Shown here: positions 25,119 through 34,310 of the stretch, in pieces
How the letters are laid out: the number at the start of each line of letters is the position of its first letter
Numbering within the stretch: position 1 is the first letter of the stretch
NCBI GenBank assembly: GCA_007133065.1
Contig: SLNJ01000041.1
Coordinates: 1 to 46,608 of the forward strand
DNA: 46,608 nt
Direction: 5' to 3'
From: Opitutales bacterium
GTDB lineage: Bacteria > Verrucomicrobiota > Verrucomicrobiia > Opitutales > Oceanipulchritudinaceae
Made by a program: the position numbers and the translations under genes
Notes under the pieces: generated by a model
Told to the model about the DNA's origin: nothing
Database searches by the model: none
What the model saw: only the letters and a program-made list of their open reading frames with translations

Positions 25119-26372
25119 ATGAGCGCCGATCGCATTCACTCCACCTACCGCATCGAGACGGCCCACCCGCTCGAGGAGGCCGCCGCCGTGATGGCGGGGG
25201 AACAGTCCTCCGGCACGTTCATCGCGGTCCCGGGCGAGACGGACGCGCTGCGGGAGCGCTTCGGAGCGCGGATCGAATCGATTCATGAGGAGGACCGGGT
25301 GGACGCGCCCTCTCTGCCCGGCTCCCGGCAGCCGGCCGGCCGGTCGCTGCGACGGGCGCTGGTGACGCTCTCGTTCCCCGTCGACAACATCGGCCCCTCG
25401 CTCCCGAACCTGATGACGATGGTGGCGGGCAACCTCTTCGAATTGTCCCCATTCTCGGGCATGCGCCTGCTGGACATCGAACTCCCGGATTCATTCGCCC
25501 GGGAGTTTCCCGGTCCCGCATTCGGCATTTCCGGCACCCGGAAGCTGGCGGGCGTATCGGATCGGCCGATACTCGGCACGATCGTGAAACCGAGCGTCGG
25601 ACTCTCCCCCGACGAGACCGCCTCGCTCGCCCGGACGCTCGCGGAGGCCGGACTCGATTTCATCAAGGACGACGAACTCATCGCGAACCCGCCCTATTCC
25701 CCCCTGAAGGAGCGCGTCCGCTGCGTGATGCGGATCCTGCGGGACCACGCCGACCGGACGGGGAAGCTGGTGATGTACGCGTTCAACATCACCGACGAGC
25801 CGGACGCGATGCTGCGGCACCACGACACCGTCCGGGAGGCAGGGGGTTCGTGCGTCATGGTGAGTATGATCAGCGCCGGTCTATCCGCCGTGGCGCACCT
25901 GAGACGGCACGCGTCCCTGCCGATCCACGGGCACCGCAACGGATGGGGAATGCTCGCGCGCCACCCGCTCGCGGGAATGGAGTACGCCGCATTTCAAAAA
26001 CTCTTTCGACTCGCGGGTGCGGATCACTTCCACGTCAACGGCCTGCGCAACAAATTCTGCGAGGAGGATGCCTCGGTGATTCGCTCGGCGCAGACGTGCC
26101 TGCAGCCGTTCGCGGGGACCCCGCCTGTGATGCCCGTCTTCTCATCCGGCCAATCCGCCTCCCAGGCGCCCGACACGTACGCCGCGCTCCAATCCGTCGA
26201 TCTCATGTACATCTGCGGCGGCGGCATTCTCGGGCACCCGGACGGCGTCGCAGCGGGCGTGCAAAGCCTCCGCGAGGCATGGGAGGCGGCCGTCGCGGGT
26301 GTTCCTCTCGAGACCTACGCGCGCGAGCGCCCGGCGCTCGCCCGGGCGCTTCAAACCTTCCAGCGCACATGA
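25119..26372 (+). CDS. RuBisCO-like protein of the 3-oxo-isoapionate-4-phosphate branch
   Basis: 417 residues from ATG 25119; an in-frame ATG at 25032 adds a low-complexity, non-homologous leader. RuBisCO large-subunit fold residues are kept: Lys157 in ILGTIVKPSVGLSPDE (position of Lys175; the second Lys of KPK is Ser159), Lys183-Asp-Asp-Glu186 in LDFIKDDELI (carbamate Lys201 and Mg ligands), IHGHRNGWG, and VMPVFSSGQ at the phosphate site. Loop 6 is changed to HVNGLRNKFCEEDA, so CO2 fixation is not expected. In D-apiose pathways RuBisCO-like proteins act on 3-oxo-isoapionate 4-phosphate as a decarboxylase or a transcarboxylase/hydrolase; which of the two cannot be decided. Its TGA overlaps the oiaK ATG. 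Confidence 0.85.
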   Translation: MSADRIHSTYRIETAHPLEEAAAVMAGEQSSGTFIAVPGETDALRERFGARIESIHEEDRVDAPSLPGSRQPAGRSLRRALVTLSFPVDNIGPSLPNLMTMVAGNLFELSPFSGMRLLDIELPDSFAREFPGPAFGISGTRKLAGVSDRPILGTIVKPSVGLSPDETASLARTLAEAGLDFIKDDELIANPPYSPLKERVRCVMRILRDHADRTGKLVMYAFNITDEPDAMLRHHDTVREAGGSCVMVSMISAGLSAVAHLRRHASLPIHGHRNGWGMLARHPLAGMEYAAFQKLFRLAGADHFHVNGLRNKFCEEDASVIRSAQTCLQPFAGTPPVMPVFSSGQSASQAPDTYAALQSVDLMYICGGGILGHPDGVAAGVQSLREAWEAAVAGVPLETYARERPALARALQTFQRT

Positions 26373-27754
26373 ACGACCTGCTCCTCGGATACTACGGAGA
26401 CGATTTTACCGGATCCACCGACGTGATGGAGGCCCTCGGTTTGGCCGGCGTCCCGGCGGTGCTGTTCCTCCACCCCCCCACCCCGGAGGAGATGGCCCGA
26501 TTCCCCGGGCGCCGGGCGATCGGGATCGCCGGCGTCAGCCGTTCCCTGCCGACCGCCGGGATGGAGGATGAACTGCGGCCCGCGTTTGAAGCACTCTCGC
26601 GCCTCGCGTGCCCGCTCGTCCACTACAAGACCTGCTCCACCTTCGACTCCTCCCCCACCGTCGGCAGCATCGGGCGTGCAATGGAATTGGGACGGGAGGT
26701 TTTCGGCTCGCCGTGGATCCCGCTCGTGGTCGGGGCGCCCCGCCTGAAGCGGTACGTGGCGTTCGCCAACCTCTTCGCCACCGTCGACGGTGAAACCTAC
26801 CGAATCGACCGGCATCCGACGATGAGCCGACACCCGGTCACGCCGATGCGCGAGGGTGATCTCCGACTCCACCTCGCGGAACAGTGCGATCTCGCGGTCC
26901 GATCGTTCGACACGCGCGCGCTGGGGCTGGAACGCGAAGAGCGGCAGGCGATGCTGGAGCGGCTGCTCGCCGGGGGCGCCGACGCGGTTCTCTTCGACAC
27001 CCTCCAGGAACAGGATCTCGCGCGCATCGGGCGTTTGATCTGGGAGAACCGCACCGGCGGACAAACCTTTCTGGCCGGCTCGTCCGGGATGGAATACGCC
27101 CTTTGCGCCTGGTGGCGCGAGGCCGGGTTGATCGCGCCGCCCACGACATGGACGAGTCCCGGCGAACGGGAACAGATCGTCGTGATCTCGGGAAGCGCCT
27201 CGCCGGTCACCGCCGCCCAGATCGAGCACGCACGTGCAATCGGCTATTGCGACCTGCGGTTGGACGCCCCCGCACTTGTCGATCCGGAGACCTCCGATAA
27301 GATCGCCGACGGCGCGGTCAAGGCGGCCGTTGCGGCCATCCACGACGGTCGTAGTCCGCTCCTGTACACCGCGGTCGGCCCCGACGATCCCGCGATCGCC
27401 CGCACACGGGAACGTTCCGCCGCACACGGCGACAACGCCCGGAACCTCGGACAACAACAGGGCCGCATCCTGCGCCGGATCCTCGAGGCGACCAACCTCC
27501 GCCGCGTTTGCGTCGCGGGAGGCGACACCGCCGGTTACGTCTCGCGCGAACTGAGCATCCGAGCCCTCGAAATGATCATCCCTGCAACACCGGGATCGCC
27601 CCTCTGTCGAACCCACGCCTCGGAAGAACGATTCGACGGCCTCGAGATCTGCCTCAAGGGCGGCCAAGTGGGAAAACCCGACTTTTTCGAAACCTTCCGC
27701 CGGGGCGAACCCGAAGACGGGGCGGTGGGCGTGTTGAAGGCCGACGCACACTAG
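26369..27754 (+). CDS. oiaK: 3-oxo-isoapionate kinase (DUF1537 four-carbon acid sugar kinase family)
   Basis: 461 residues. ATG 26369 overlaps the stop of the RuBisCO-like gene (ATGA), so the two are translationally coupled. The N-terminal sugar-binding domain has GYYGDDFTGSTDVMEALGLA and VHYKTCSTFDSSPTVGSIGR; the C-terminal nucleotide-binding domain has IVVISGSASPVTAAQIEHAR, LYTAVGPDDP, and CVAGGDTAGYVSRELSI, ending LCLKGGQVGKPDFF-like. This is the DUF1537 kinase family, which phosphorylates four-carbon acid sugars and, in D-apiose clusters, 3-oxo-isoapionate. Specificity is inferred from the coupled RuBisCO-like protein and the nearby apnL, apnO and apsD. A small ATGCCT/AGGCAT hairpin (27759-27773) follows. 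Confidence 0.82.
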   Translation: MNDLLLGYYGDDFTGSTDVMEALGLAGVPAVLFLHPPTPEEMARFPGRRAIGIAGVSRSLPTAGMEDELRPAFEALSRLACPLVHYKTCSTFDSSPTVGSIGRAMELGREVFGSPWIPLVVGAPRLKRYVAFANLFATVDGETYRIDRHPTMSRHPVTPMREGDLRLHLAEQCDLAVRSFDTRALGLEREERQAMLERLLAGGADAVLFDTLQEQDLARIGRLIWENRTGGQTFLAGSSGMEYALCAWWREAGLIAPPTTWTSPGEREQIVVISGSASPVTAAQIEHARAIGYCDLRLDAPALVDPETSDKIADGAVKAAVAAIHDGRSPLLYTAVGPDDPAIARTRERSAAHGDNARNLGQQQGRILRRILEATNLRRVCVAGGDTAGYVSRELSIRALEMIIPATPGSPLCRTHASEERFDGLEICLKGGQVGKPDFFETFRRGEPEDGAVGVLKADAH

Positions 27755-27854
27755 CCCAATGCCTTCCAGGCATCGTGGAAGATGCGAGTGATTTGACGCG
27801 AACCGGCGTTGCGGGCTGAGAATGGGTCCGCACGCTCTATGCCTCACGTGTGCC

Positions 27855-28886
27855 TCACGCGCCCACCGCGACCACCTGCCCCTGTTCCGCCGAGTCGTAG
27901 GCGAGTGATACGAGACGGAGCGTTTCCAGATTGTCCTCCGCCGACGTCTCCGCATCGCCCTCTCCGCGCATCCCGGCGAGCAGGTTGGCGTTGCAATCGA
28001 CGATGCTGGCGTGGACCACGTCGTAGCGACTGTCGGCCCACTCGTACCAACGTGGTGGGTACCGATTCGCCCATGTTCCCTCGGAGGTCGTGATCCGGAT
28101 CCAGTAGTCCCGCGTCAACTCGAGCGAGGCATCCTCCCCCTCCACGCACAGGAACGTCTGAGGGAAGGCTTCGCCCTCCAGGCGGCTCGCGTAGCTGAGT
28201 TCCACGGAAACCGTCGTACCGGAAACCATTTCGAGCATGACGGTGGCGGCATCCTCGCCGCGGATCCCTTTATTGACCTGATGTGTATGGCAATACAGGG
28301 TACGTGCCTCGCCGAATAGAAACCGCACCGCGTCGAAGATGTGCGTTCCGACATCCATCAGGATAAACCGGTCGAGTTCTTTCAGGAAGGGCTGGTTGTC
28401 GAAGACCGGAAAACTGTTCGAATAGACGACTCGCGCCCGCCACGGCTTCCCGATACGCCCCGCGGCGAGAAAGCGTCCCGCCGCCCGGATCTGCGACTGC
28501 CATCGCCAGTTCTCGTGAATATAGAGTTTCCGTCCGGCGGCCCGGGCTGCCGCGACCATCGCCTCCGCGTCCGCGAGCGTCGGGGCCATCGGCTTCTGGC
28601 AGATCGCATCGACCCCGCGCGCCAGCGCCAATTCGCTGAACGGCCGGTGCGTATCGACGTCGGTGATGATGTCGACGAAATCGAGCGATTCCCGCTCGAG
28701 CAACGCTTCGGGATTGTCGTACACGGCCGGAATCCCGAAGCGCGCGGCGAACGCCTCGGCCCGGGTTTTCGTCCGATTATAGACGGCGATACACTCCACG
28801 CCGTCGAGTTCCCGCCATCCGGCGAGCTGGTACGGCGCCCAGAATCCGGTACCCAGAATTGCAAACCGCTTCTGCATAGGATCCAT
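27855..28886 (-). CDS. apsD: D-apiose dehydrogenase (Gfo/Idh/MocA family)
   Basis: 343 residues. Rossmann start RFAILGTGFWAPYQLAGWRE, then SLDFVDIITDVDTHRPFSEL, DAICQKPMAPTLADAEAMV with the active-site Lys, IHENWRWQSQIRAAGRFLA, DNQPFLKELDRFILMDVGTH with the catalytic-site His, and GEDAATVMLEM. The GFWA-YQL and IHENWRWQ blocks are those I recall for D-apiose dehydrogenases, which oxidise D-apiose to D-apionolactone with NAD+. Position supports this: it begins 7 bp after apnO, and the other four enzymes of the route are within 8 kb. The two other Gfo/Idh/MocA proteins in the window lack these blocks. It converges with oiaK. Confidence 0.82.
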   Translation of the reverse strand: MDPMQKRFAILGTGFWAPYQLAGWRELDGVECIAVYNRTKTRAEAFAARFGIPAVYDNPEALLERESLDFVDIITDVDTHRPFSELALARGVDAICQKPMAPTLADAEAMVAAARAAGRKLYIHENWRWQSQIRAAGRFLAAGRIGKPWRARVVYSNSFPVFDNQPFLKELDRFILMDVGTHIFDAVRFLFGEARTLYCHTHQVNKGIRGEDAATVMLEMVSGTTVSVELSYASRLEGEAFPQTFLCVEGEDASLELTRDYWIRITTSEGTWANRYPPRWYEWADSRYDVVHASIVDCNANLLAGMRGEGDAETSAEDNLETLRLVSLAYDSAEQGQVVAVGA

Positions 28887-28893
28887 GGCGCCG

Positions 28894-29736
28894 TTAATCC
28901 GCTTCGACGATTTCCTTCACCTGCCGCCGGACGCTCTCGGGGGAGAGCGTCTGCTCCTTCCAGTCGTCCCGGAAGATCCGCTTCTGGGCGTTCCGGATAG
29001 CGAGCATCGCACCGTCCGAAAACGGAAATCCGGCCTTGCCGAAGATGATCGCGAGCTCGATCCGGACGTGCCCCATGGTGAAATCCCAGGCCGCCTCCTC
29101 GGGGACACCCATGCGCACCACCTCGTCGAGCGCCTCCCGCATCGCGGTGATCAGGCTCGCGCACGTGGTTTCGACCAGGCCCGGTTCGAGAAGGGCCATC
29201 TGTTCGATCGTCACCCGATGCATCCGCAGAATCGGTGCGTACATCGCCGCGGCGAGCGCTTCCCCGGCCGCGTAGTGTTCCTCGGGTCCCTGGACCAGGG
29301 CGCATACCACCGACTGCGGCGCGTGGCAGCCGCCGAACCAGTCGCTCTGCGCCTCGGGAGTGAGCACGTCGTGGAAGAGCGGGGGATGGCACGGGTGGGC
29401 CGCGAAATAGGTGATGTCCGCGCGCTCCGGCAGGGCTCCGGCGTACGCGGCGGCCGGGTCGAGTACCATGACGATCGCCCCGGCGCGCAACTGCGGCACG
29501 ATCTCGTGGGCGATCTCCCCGATCCGGGCGTCCGGCACGGCCAGGATCACAATGTCGGACCCGGGGAGCGCATCCGCCACCGGGGTCGGGGCCACGCCAT
29601 GCTCCTTCATCCGCTCCAGCCCCGATTCAGCAATCTCCACGTAGCGCATGGCGTATTCGGGGCGGCCCTTGAGGTTGTCCGTGAGCCGGCAGCCCATCTT
29701 CCCGCCGGCGCCCATGAGTGTTACGGTCTGTTTCAT
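28894..29736 (-). CDS. apnO: D-apionate oxidoisomerase
   Basis: 280 residues from ATG 29736; a TTG at 29754 is less likely. The N-terminal NAD-binding segment TVTLMGAGGKMGCRLTDNLK is followed by SDIVILAVPDARIGEIAHEI and TYFAAHPCHPPLFHD. The C-terminal all-helical half (LEPGLVETTCASLITAMREA, WDFTMGHVRIELAIIFGKAG) is the phosphogluconate-dehydrogenase-C-like domain of this group. D-apionate oxidoisomerase converts D-apionate to 3-oxo-isoapionate with hydroxymethyl migration. The family assignment is strong; the substrate is inferred from the adjacent apsD (7 bp) and the rest of the pathway. It lies 116 bp downstream of the FGGY kinase on the same strand. Confidence 0.82.
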   Translation of the reverse strand: MKQTVTLMGAGGKMGCRLTDNLKGRPEYAMRYVEIAESGLERMKEHGVAPTPVADALPGSDIVILAVPDARIGEIAHEIVPQLRAGAIVMVLDPAAAYAGALPERADITYFAAHPCHPPLFHDVLTPEAQSDWFGGCHAPQSVVCALVQGPEEHYAAGEALAAAMYAPILRMHRVTIEQMALLEPGLVETTCASLITAMREALDEVVRMGVPEEAAWDFTMGHVRIELAIIFGKAGFPFSDGAMLAIRNAQKRIFRDDWKEQTLSPESVRRQVKEIVEAD

Positions 29737-29852
29737 GTCAAAACGATTATCCAATCATTCGGCGACGGAACGCGCGCCGACGCAACCACTTTCCGCCACC
29801 GGCGCCCGGCCTTTCTCCTTGCACCTTCCGCACACGTCAGGCGCCTCCACGC

Positions 29853-31523
29853 TCACTCCTCCATCATCCGCCGGTAGGCGAGCTGATCGTCGTGCATGCG
29901 GTGAAATATCTTGTACTTGCATTCGTGGTACGTTTGTACGGCGCCGCCTGCGGGCTCGATCACGGTGCCGGGGGCGGTCATCGCGGCCATTGCTTCGGGG
30001 ATCCCGGGGAACACCCCGGCCGCCACCGCCCCGAGGATGGCGGATCCGAGAAGCACCGCCTCCGGTTCGCGCGGCAGCACGACGCTGCAGCCGCAGATGT
30101 CGGCGTGTTCCCGGAGGAAGACCGGATTCCTGGTTCCGCCGCCGCACATGAGAATGGTGTCGATCGCGTAACCGCCGCGGTTCATCTCCTCGAGAATGTG
30201 CCGGGTTCCGTAGGCGACCCCCTGGATTCCGGCCAGGTACTGGCGCGCAAGGGCGCCGGCCCCGCGGTCGAGGTTGAGGCCGCTGATCATTCCGAGGAGC
30301 GACGGATCGGCCCGCGGCGATCGATTGCCGTGGAAGTCGGGGTAGATGTGGAGTCCGCGCGTAACCGCCGCGGGGAACGGGAGATCGCGGGCGATGGTCT
30401 CGAGTGCGCTGTTCAGGCGGTCGTAGATCGACTCACCCGCCCGCGCCGCCTCCTCGCGCATCGCGGCGGCGGCGGCGTGCTGCTCGATCAGATGATCGAC
30501 GAGCGCTCCGGTCGCGGACTGCCCTCCCTCGGTCAACCACCAGTCCGGAACCATCGCGGAAGCGTACGGCCCCCAGATGCCGGGCAGGAAGCGCGGTTCC
30601 GGTGCGATCGCCATGTGGCACGACGACGTGCCGCCGATGAGTGCCACCCTGCGGTTGAATGCCTCCCGGTCGGGGGGCGCGTCGTCGAGCGGGACCCCGA
30701 TCATCCCGAGCCCGCCGGCGTGCGCATCGATGATCCCGACTCCGACGGCGGTCCCGGCGGCGAGTCCCAGGTCGGCGGCGGCCTCCTCGGTGAGCCCGTG
30801 TCCGACCGGCTCGCCCATCGGACGCACCCGCCCGCCGATCCGCGCGGCGCCCTCCGCAGTCAGCTCTCCGAGGCCGATCGATTCCAGAAACGGCGCATCC
30901 CATCCGCCCTCTCCCTCCTCGAGAAGGCGGTCCCCCCGATAGGTCCACTTGCAGACCGTGGTACAGAGCGACCGTGTATCGTCCCCGGTCGCGCGGTAAG
31001 TCAGGAAGTCGGCCAGATCGAGGAACCGGGCGGCCCGTTGCCACGTGGCCGGGTTGTTCTCCTTTAACCAGAGCAACTTCGGGGTCTCCATCTCCGGCGA
31101 CACCGTGCCACCGGAATAGCGCAGGACCGCGGCCCCGGTTGCGTTGATGCGATTCGCCTGGTCGATCGCGCGGTGGTCCATCCAGACGATCACATTCCGC
31201 TCGGGATCCTCCTCCGGCGAGACGGGGAGCGGCCGGTCCTCCGCGTCGAGGACCACGAGCGAGCAGGTCGCGTCGACCCCGATCCCGGCGACCGCCTCCG
31301 GTTTGGCTTCGGCGTCGGCGAGTGCAGCCCGGATCGCGATCCCGGCGGCGCGCCAGATGTCCTCGGATGACTGCTCCGCCCACTCCGCCGACGGATGCCA
31401 GATCCCGATCGGCTCGACCCCCATGCCGCGGCGCGTGCCGGCCGCATCGAACAACCCGGCGCGCACGCTTCCTGTGCCGACATCAATTCCGAGAAAGAGT
31501 TTTTCGCTTTCCGCCATCTTCAT
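29853..31523 (-). CDS. FGGY-family pentulose kinase (D-ribulokinase-like)
   Basis: 556 residues. The ATPase-fold phosphate loop FLGIDVGTGSVRAGLFDAAG begins the protein; GIGVDATCSLVVLDAEDRPL, NVIVWMDHRAIDQANRIN, GGTSSCHMAIAPEPRFLPGI, YPDFHGNRSPRADPSLLG and ILMCGGGTRNPVF follow in order. GGTSSCHM and HGNRSP are hallmarks of the D-ribulokinase subgroup. It is first of three genes on this strand (kinase, apnO, apsD). The oxidative D-apiose route has no step for it; the alternative isomerase route uses an FGGY apulose kinase, but no apiose isomerase or apulose-phosphate aldolase is visible here. D-ribulose or another pentulose is therefore the conservative guess. Confidence 0.85.
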   Translation of the reverse strand: MKMAESEKLFLGIDVGTGSVRAGLFDAAGTRRGMGVEPIGIWHPSAEWAEQSSEDIWRAAGIAIRAALADAEAKPEAVAGIGVDATCSLVVLDAEDRPLPVSPEEDPERNVIVWMDHRAIDQANRINATGAAVLRYSGGTVSPEMETPKLLWLKENNPATWQRAARFLDLADFLTYRATGDDTRSLCTTVCKWTYRGDRLLEEGEGGWDAPFLESIGLGELTAEGAARIGGRVRPMGEPVGHGLTEEAAADLGLAAGTAVGVGIIDAHAGGLGMIGVPLDDAPPDREAFNRRVALIGGTSSCHMAIAPEPRFLPGIWGPYASAMVPDWWLTEGGQSATGALVDHLIEQHAAAAAMREEAARAGESIYDRLNSALETIARDLPFPAAVTRGLHIYPDFHGNRSPRADPSLLGMISGLNLDRGAGALARQYLAGIQGVAYGTRHILEEMNRGGYAIDTILMCGGGTRNPVFLREHADICGCSVVLPREPEAVLLGSAILGAVAAGVFPGIPEAMAAMTAPGTVIEPAGGAVQTYHECKYKIFHRMHDDQLAYRRMMEE

Positions 31524-31697
31524 TGGCCCCGCAAACGGGAACCGCCGCCAAGCCTAACCAACTTCCTTTCAGGGCCAAGAAGAAATGGTAGACCCGAGGT
31601 GCGAACCCATCTGGAGATCGACGCGAACGCCAACCACGCTCGCGCCGCGACGCCTGAACGACACCGCGCCACACCAGTCACCAGCGGCCCATAGCAC

Positions 31698-31730
31698 CAA
31701 AAAGAGGCGGATCCTTTCGAATCCGCCTCT
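31698..31730 (-). terminator. Intrinsic terminator of the RNA-binding protein gene
   Basis: Read on the minus strand: a perfect 10-bp stem AGAGGCGGAT / ATCCGCCTCT (31721-31730 with 31703-31712), an 8-base loop, then a TTTTTGG run at 31702-31698. It lies about 45 bp beyond the stop of the RRM gene. This is the clearest intrinsic terminator in the window. Confidence 0.85.
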
Positions 31731-31773
31731 GAATGCTGCCTCCGGCTGAAGCCGGAAAGATCAATTATACGTG

Positions 31774-32115
31774 TTAATAACGACCGCCACGGCCGCCATC
31801 GCGACCGCCGCCGCCGTGCCCGCGACCGCCGCCGCCGCCGAATCCGCGACCGCCGGAAGGACGTTCTTCGCGCGGACGGGCTTCATTGACTGTCAACTCG
31901 CGACCATTCATTTCCTGGCCGTTCAGCGCCTTGATAGCCGATTCCATGCCGGCTTGATCGGCCATCGTGACAAAGCCGAAACCGCGTGGACGGCCGGAGT
32001 CACGATCCATGACAATCGCCACTTCGGTTACAGCGCCATGTTCTGCGAAAAGATCGCGCACGTCCGCTTCGGTTGCATCAAAGGAGAGGTTCCCTACATA
32101 CATTTTGGTATTCAT
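31774..32115 (-). CDS. Glycine-rich RRM RNA-binding protein
   Basis: 113 residues. One RNA-recognition motif spans ~4-80: RNP2 as [11 protein letters not shown]1 as RGFGFVTM, and [13 protein letters not shown] helix ([12 protein letters not shown]). The tail from ~85 is Gly/Arg-rich ([17 protein letters not shown]), an RGG-like disordered region. Bacterial proteins of this type bind single-stranded RNA and are often cold-induced RNA chaperones. It is a single-gene unit with its own terminator. The leader on the minus strand is at least 150 bases and could be regulatory, but I can recognise no element in it. Confidence 0.95.
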   Translation of the reverse strand: MNTKMYVGNLSFDATEADVRDLFAEHGAVTEVAIVMDRDSGRPRGFGFVTMADQAGMESAIKALNGQEMNGRELTVNEARPREERPSGGRGFGGGGGRGHGGGGRDGGRGGRY

Positions 32116-32485
32116 AGTAATGTTCTGATTCTATCGCTCTATTCGCCTGTGCCGGTTCCCGAGGATCGGGTCTCAAATCATCACTGAATACGTAACTCGC
32201 CTGATGACTATCCCTGAACTTGCTTGGTAGAGGTGATTTGTTTCGGGAGAGAGACAATCATCGATTCGAGGAAATAGCGAGCTTTCTTATTGAACTATTA
32301 TTGCGGTGAATGAATCGCCGCCCTTTAGGTGATCGCCTGTTCACGGATTGTGGTCGCGCGATTGCCGCGGTTGTCGATTACACAGGCGCCGGTCACAACA
32401 CCGGCACGGCGGTACCGAGATTGCAGGTTCCGGAGAGCGTTCGATCTGTTCCCGGCGCGGAAGCTTTTCAACCCCGGCGAACGCA
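32116..32485. other. Intergenic region upstream of the RRM gene
   Basis: 370 bp holding the promoter and 5' leader of the RRM gene (minus strand) and the 3' end of the fumarase transcript. It is AT-richer from 32200 to 32310. I see no convincing -35/-10 pair, terminator or small ORF. Confidence 0.4.
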
Positions 32486-34126
32486 TTACCGCTTCGCTGC
32501 AGCGGACTCGCTGATCCGGCGGAAGAAATCGTTCCCCTTGTCATCGACCAGGATGAACGCGGGAAAGTTCTCCACCTCGATCTTCCACACCGCTTCCATC
32601 CCCAGTTCGGGATACTCCAGGATCTCGACCTTGCGGATGTTCTCACGGGCGAGGATCGCCGCCGGTCCGCCGGTGGAGCCAAGGTAGAATCCGCCGTATT
32701 CCTTGCACGCTTCGGTCACCGCCGGACTGCGGTTGCCCTTGGCGATCATGATCATCGACCCGCCGTGGGACTGGAAGAGGTTGACGTACGAGTCCATCCG
32801 GCCGGCCGTGGTCGGTCCAAACGATCCTGAAGCCTCCCCCTCGGGAGTTTTCGCCGGTCCGGCGTAGTAAACCGGATGATCCTTGAGATACTGCGGCATC
32901 CCGTCCCCGGCGTCGAGCCGCTCCTTGATCCTGGCGTGAGCGATGTCCCGCGCCACCACGATCGTTCCGGAGAGAGAGAGCTGGGTCGTGATCGGGTATT
33001 TGCCGAGTTCCGCGAGAATCTCCGGCATCGGACGGTTGAGGTCGATCGGGACCGCCTTGGAGGGTGTCGCCTTGCGGAACCGCTCGGGAATGAAGCGCCC
33101 GGGATTCGGCTCGAGCACCTCGATCCAAATCCCCTCGCTATCGATCTTCGCTTTGGCGTTGCGGTCAGCGGAGCACGAGACGCCCATACCCACGGGACAG
33201 GAAGCCCCGTGACGCGGCAGTCGGATCACCCGCACGTCGAGCGCAAAGTGCTTCCCGCCGAACTGCGCACCGTATCCCGACTCCTGGGCGATCTCGAGCA
33301 GCCGCGCCTCCAGCGCGCGGTCGCGAAAGGCGCGGCCGTGTTCGTTCCCATCTTCGGGCAGTCCGTCCAGGTACTTGGCAGAGGCGAGCTTCACGGTCTT
33401 CAGACACGCCTCGGCGGAGGTGCCGCCGATGACAAACGCCATGTGGTACGGCGGGCACGCCGCCGTTCCCAGGGTGCGCATCTTCTCGGCGAGGAAGGTC
33501 TCCAGCGAGTTCGGGTTCAAAAGCGCCTTCGTCTCCTGGAAAAGGAAGGTCTTGTTCGCGGAGCCGCCGCCTTTCGCCATGAAGAGGAATTTGTACTCCA
33601 TCCCGTCCGTGGCGGATATGTCGATTTGCGCCGGCAGATTTGTACCGGAGTTCTTCTCCTCGTACATATCCAGCGGCACCGACTGCGAGTAGCGCAGGTT
33701 CTCCTCGGTGTAGGTCTTGTAGATTCCCTTCGACAGAAACTCCTCGTCGCCCCCGCCGGTCCAGACCTGCTGACCCTTCTTCGCCATCACGATCGCCGTA
33801 CCGGTGTCCTGGCAGAACGGAAGGATTCCCCGCGCCGATTCCTCCGCATTGCGCAGCATTGTCAGCGCCACGTAGCGGTCGTTCTCGCTCGCGTCGTCGT
33901 CATCGAGGATCGCCGCCACCTGCTCGAGGTGCGCCGGACGCAGAAGAAAGGAGATATCCTTCATCGCCTGGTTGGCGAGGCGGGCCAAACCCTCGGGATC
34001 GACTTTCAGCACGGGGCGGCCTTCAAACTCCCCCACGCTCACATAGTCGCTCGTCAACAGACGGTATTGGGTCGTATCCCCTTCCAGCGGAAAGGGTTCT
34101 TGATACTGGAATGCTGGTATCGGCAT
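32486..34126 (-). CDS. fumA: Fumarate hydratase, class I (iron-sulfur)
   Basis: 546 residues from ATG 34126, the length of enterobacterial FumA/FumB, to which it is very similar throughout; upstream in-frame ATGs add sequence not found in the family. The N-terminal domain has [20 protein letters not shown] and [20 protein letters not shown]; the central part [20 protein letters not shown] and [18 protein letters not shown] supply the [4Fe-4S] cysteines; the C-terminal domain has [20 protein letters not shown] and [11 protein letters not shown]. It interconverts fumarate and malate in the TCA cycle. It is a housekeeping gene that stands alone, with no link to the apiose block. Confidence 0.96.
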   Translation of the reverse strand: MPIPAFQYQEPFPLEGDTTQYRLLTSDYVSVGEFEGRPVLKVDPEGLARLANQAMKDISFLLRPAHLEQVAAILDDDDASENDRYVALTMLRNAEESARGILPFCQDTGTAIVMAKKGQQVWTGGGDEEFLSKGIYKTYTEENLRYSQSVPLDMYEEKNSGTNLPAQIDISATDGMEYKFLFMAKGGGSANKTFLFQETKALLNPNSLETFLAEKMRTLGTAACPPYHMAFVIGGTSAEACLKTVKLASAKYLDGLPEDGNEHGRAFRDRALEARLLEIAQESGYGAQFGGKHFALDVRVIRLPRHGASCPVGMGVSCSADRNAKAKIDSEGIWIEVLEPNPGRFIPERFRKATPSKAVPIDLNRPMPEILAELGKYPITTQLSLSGTIVVARDIAHARIKERLDAGDGMPQYLKDHPVYYAGPAKTPEGEASGSFGPTTAGRMDSYVNLFQSHGGSMIMIAKGNRSPAVTEACKEYGGFYLGSTGGPAAILARENIRKVEILEYPELGMEAVWKIEVENFPAFILVDDKGNDFFRRISESAAAKR

Positions 34127-34310
34127 CGATTCTAATACAGGTTTGAGCGCTCCGGGAACTCCCGAAACGTGTGTTCGCGAAGAACCGGTCTGCATCGCGC
34201 GAAACCGGCCCTCGGCTGGGCCAGAAAGAACCCGTGCCAATGGTAGAGTCGACAAAAATCGACGGGGTTTCGGCGTAGCGCCAGTGTCTCACTCGCGTTT
34301 TGCACTGCTG

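Noticed and set aside
25119..26372. Genuine CO2-fixing RuBisCO
   Set aside because: The second Lys of the KPK motif and the loop 6 sequence are changed, and the coupled kinase and nearby apiose genes fit a RuBisCO-like function.
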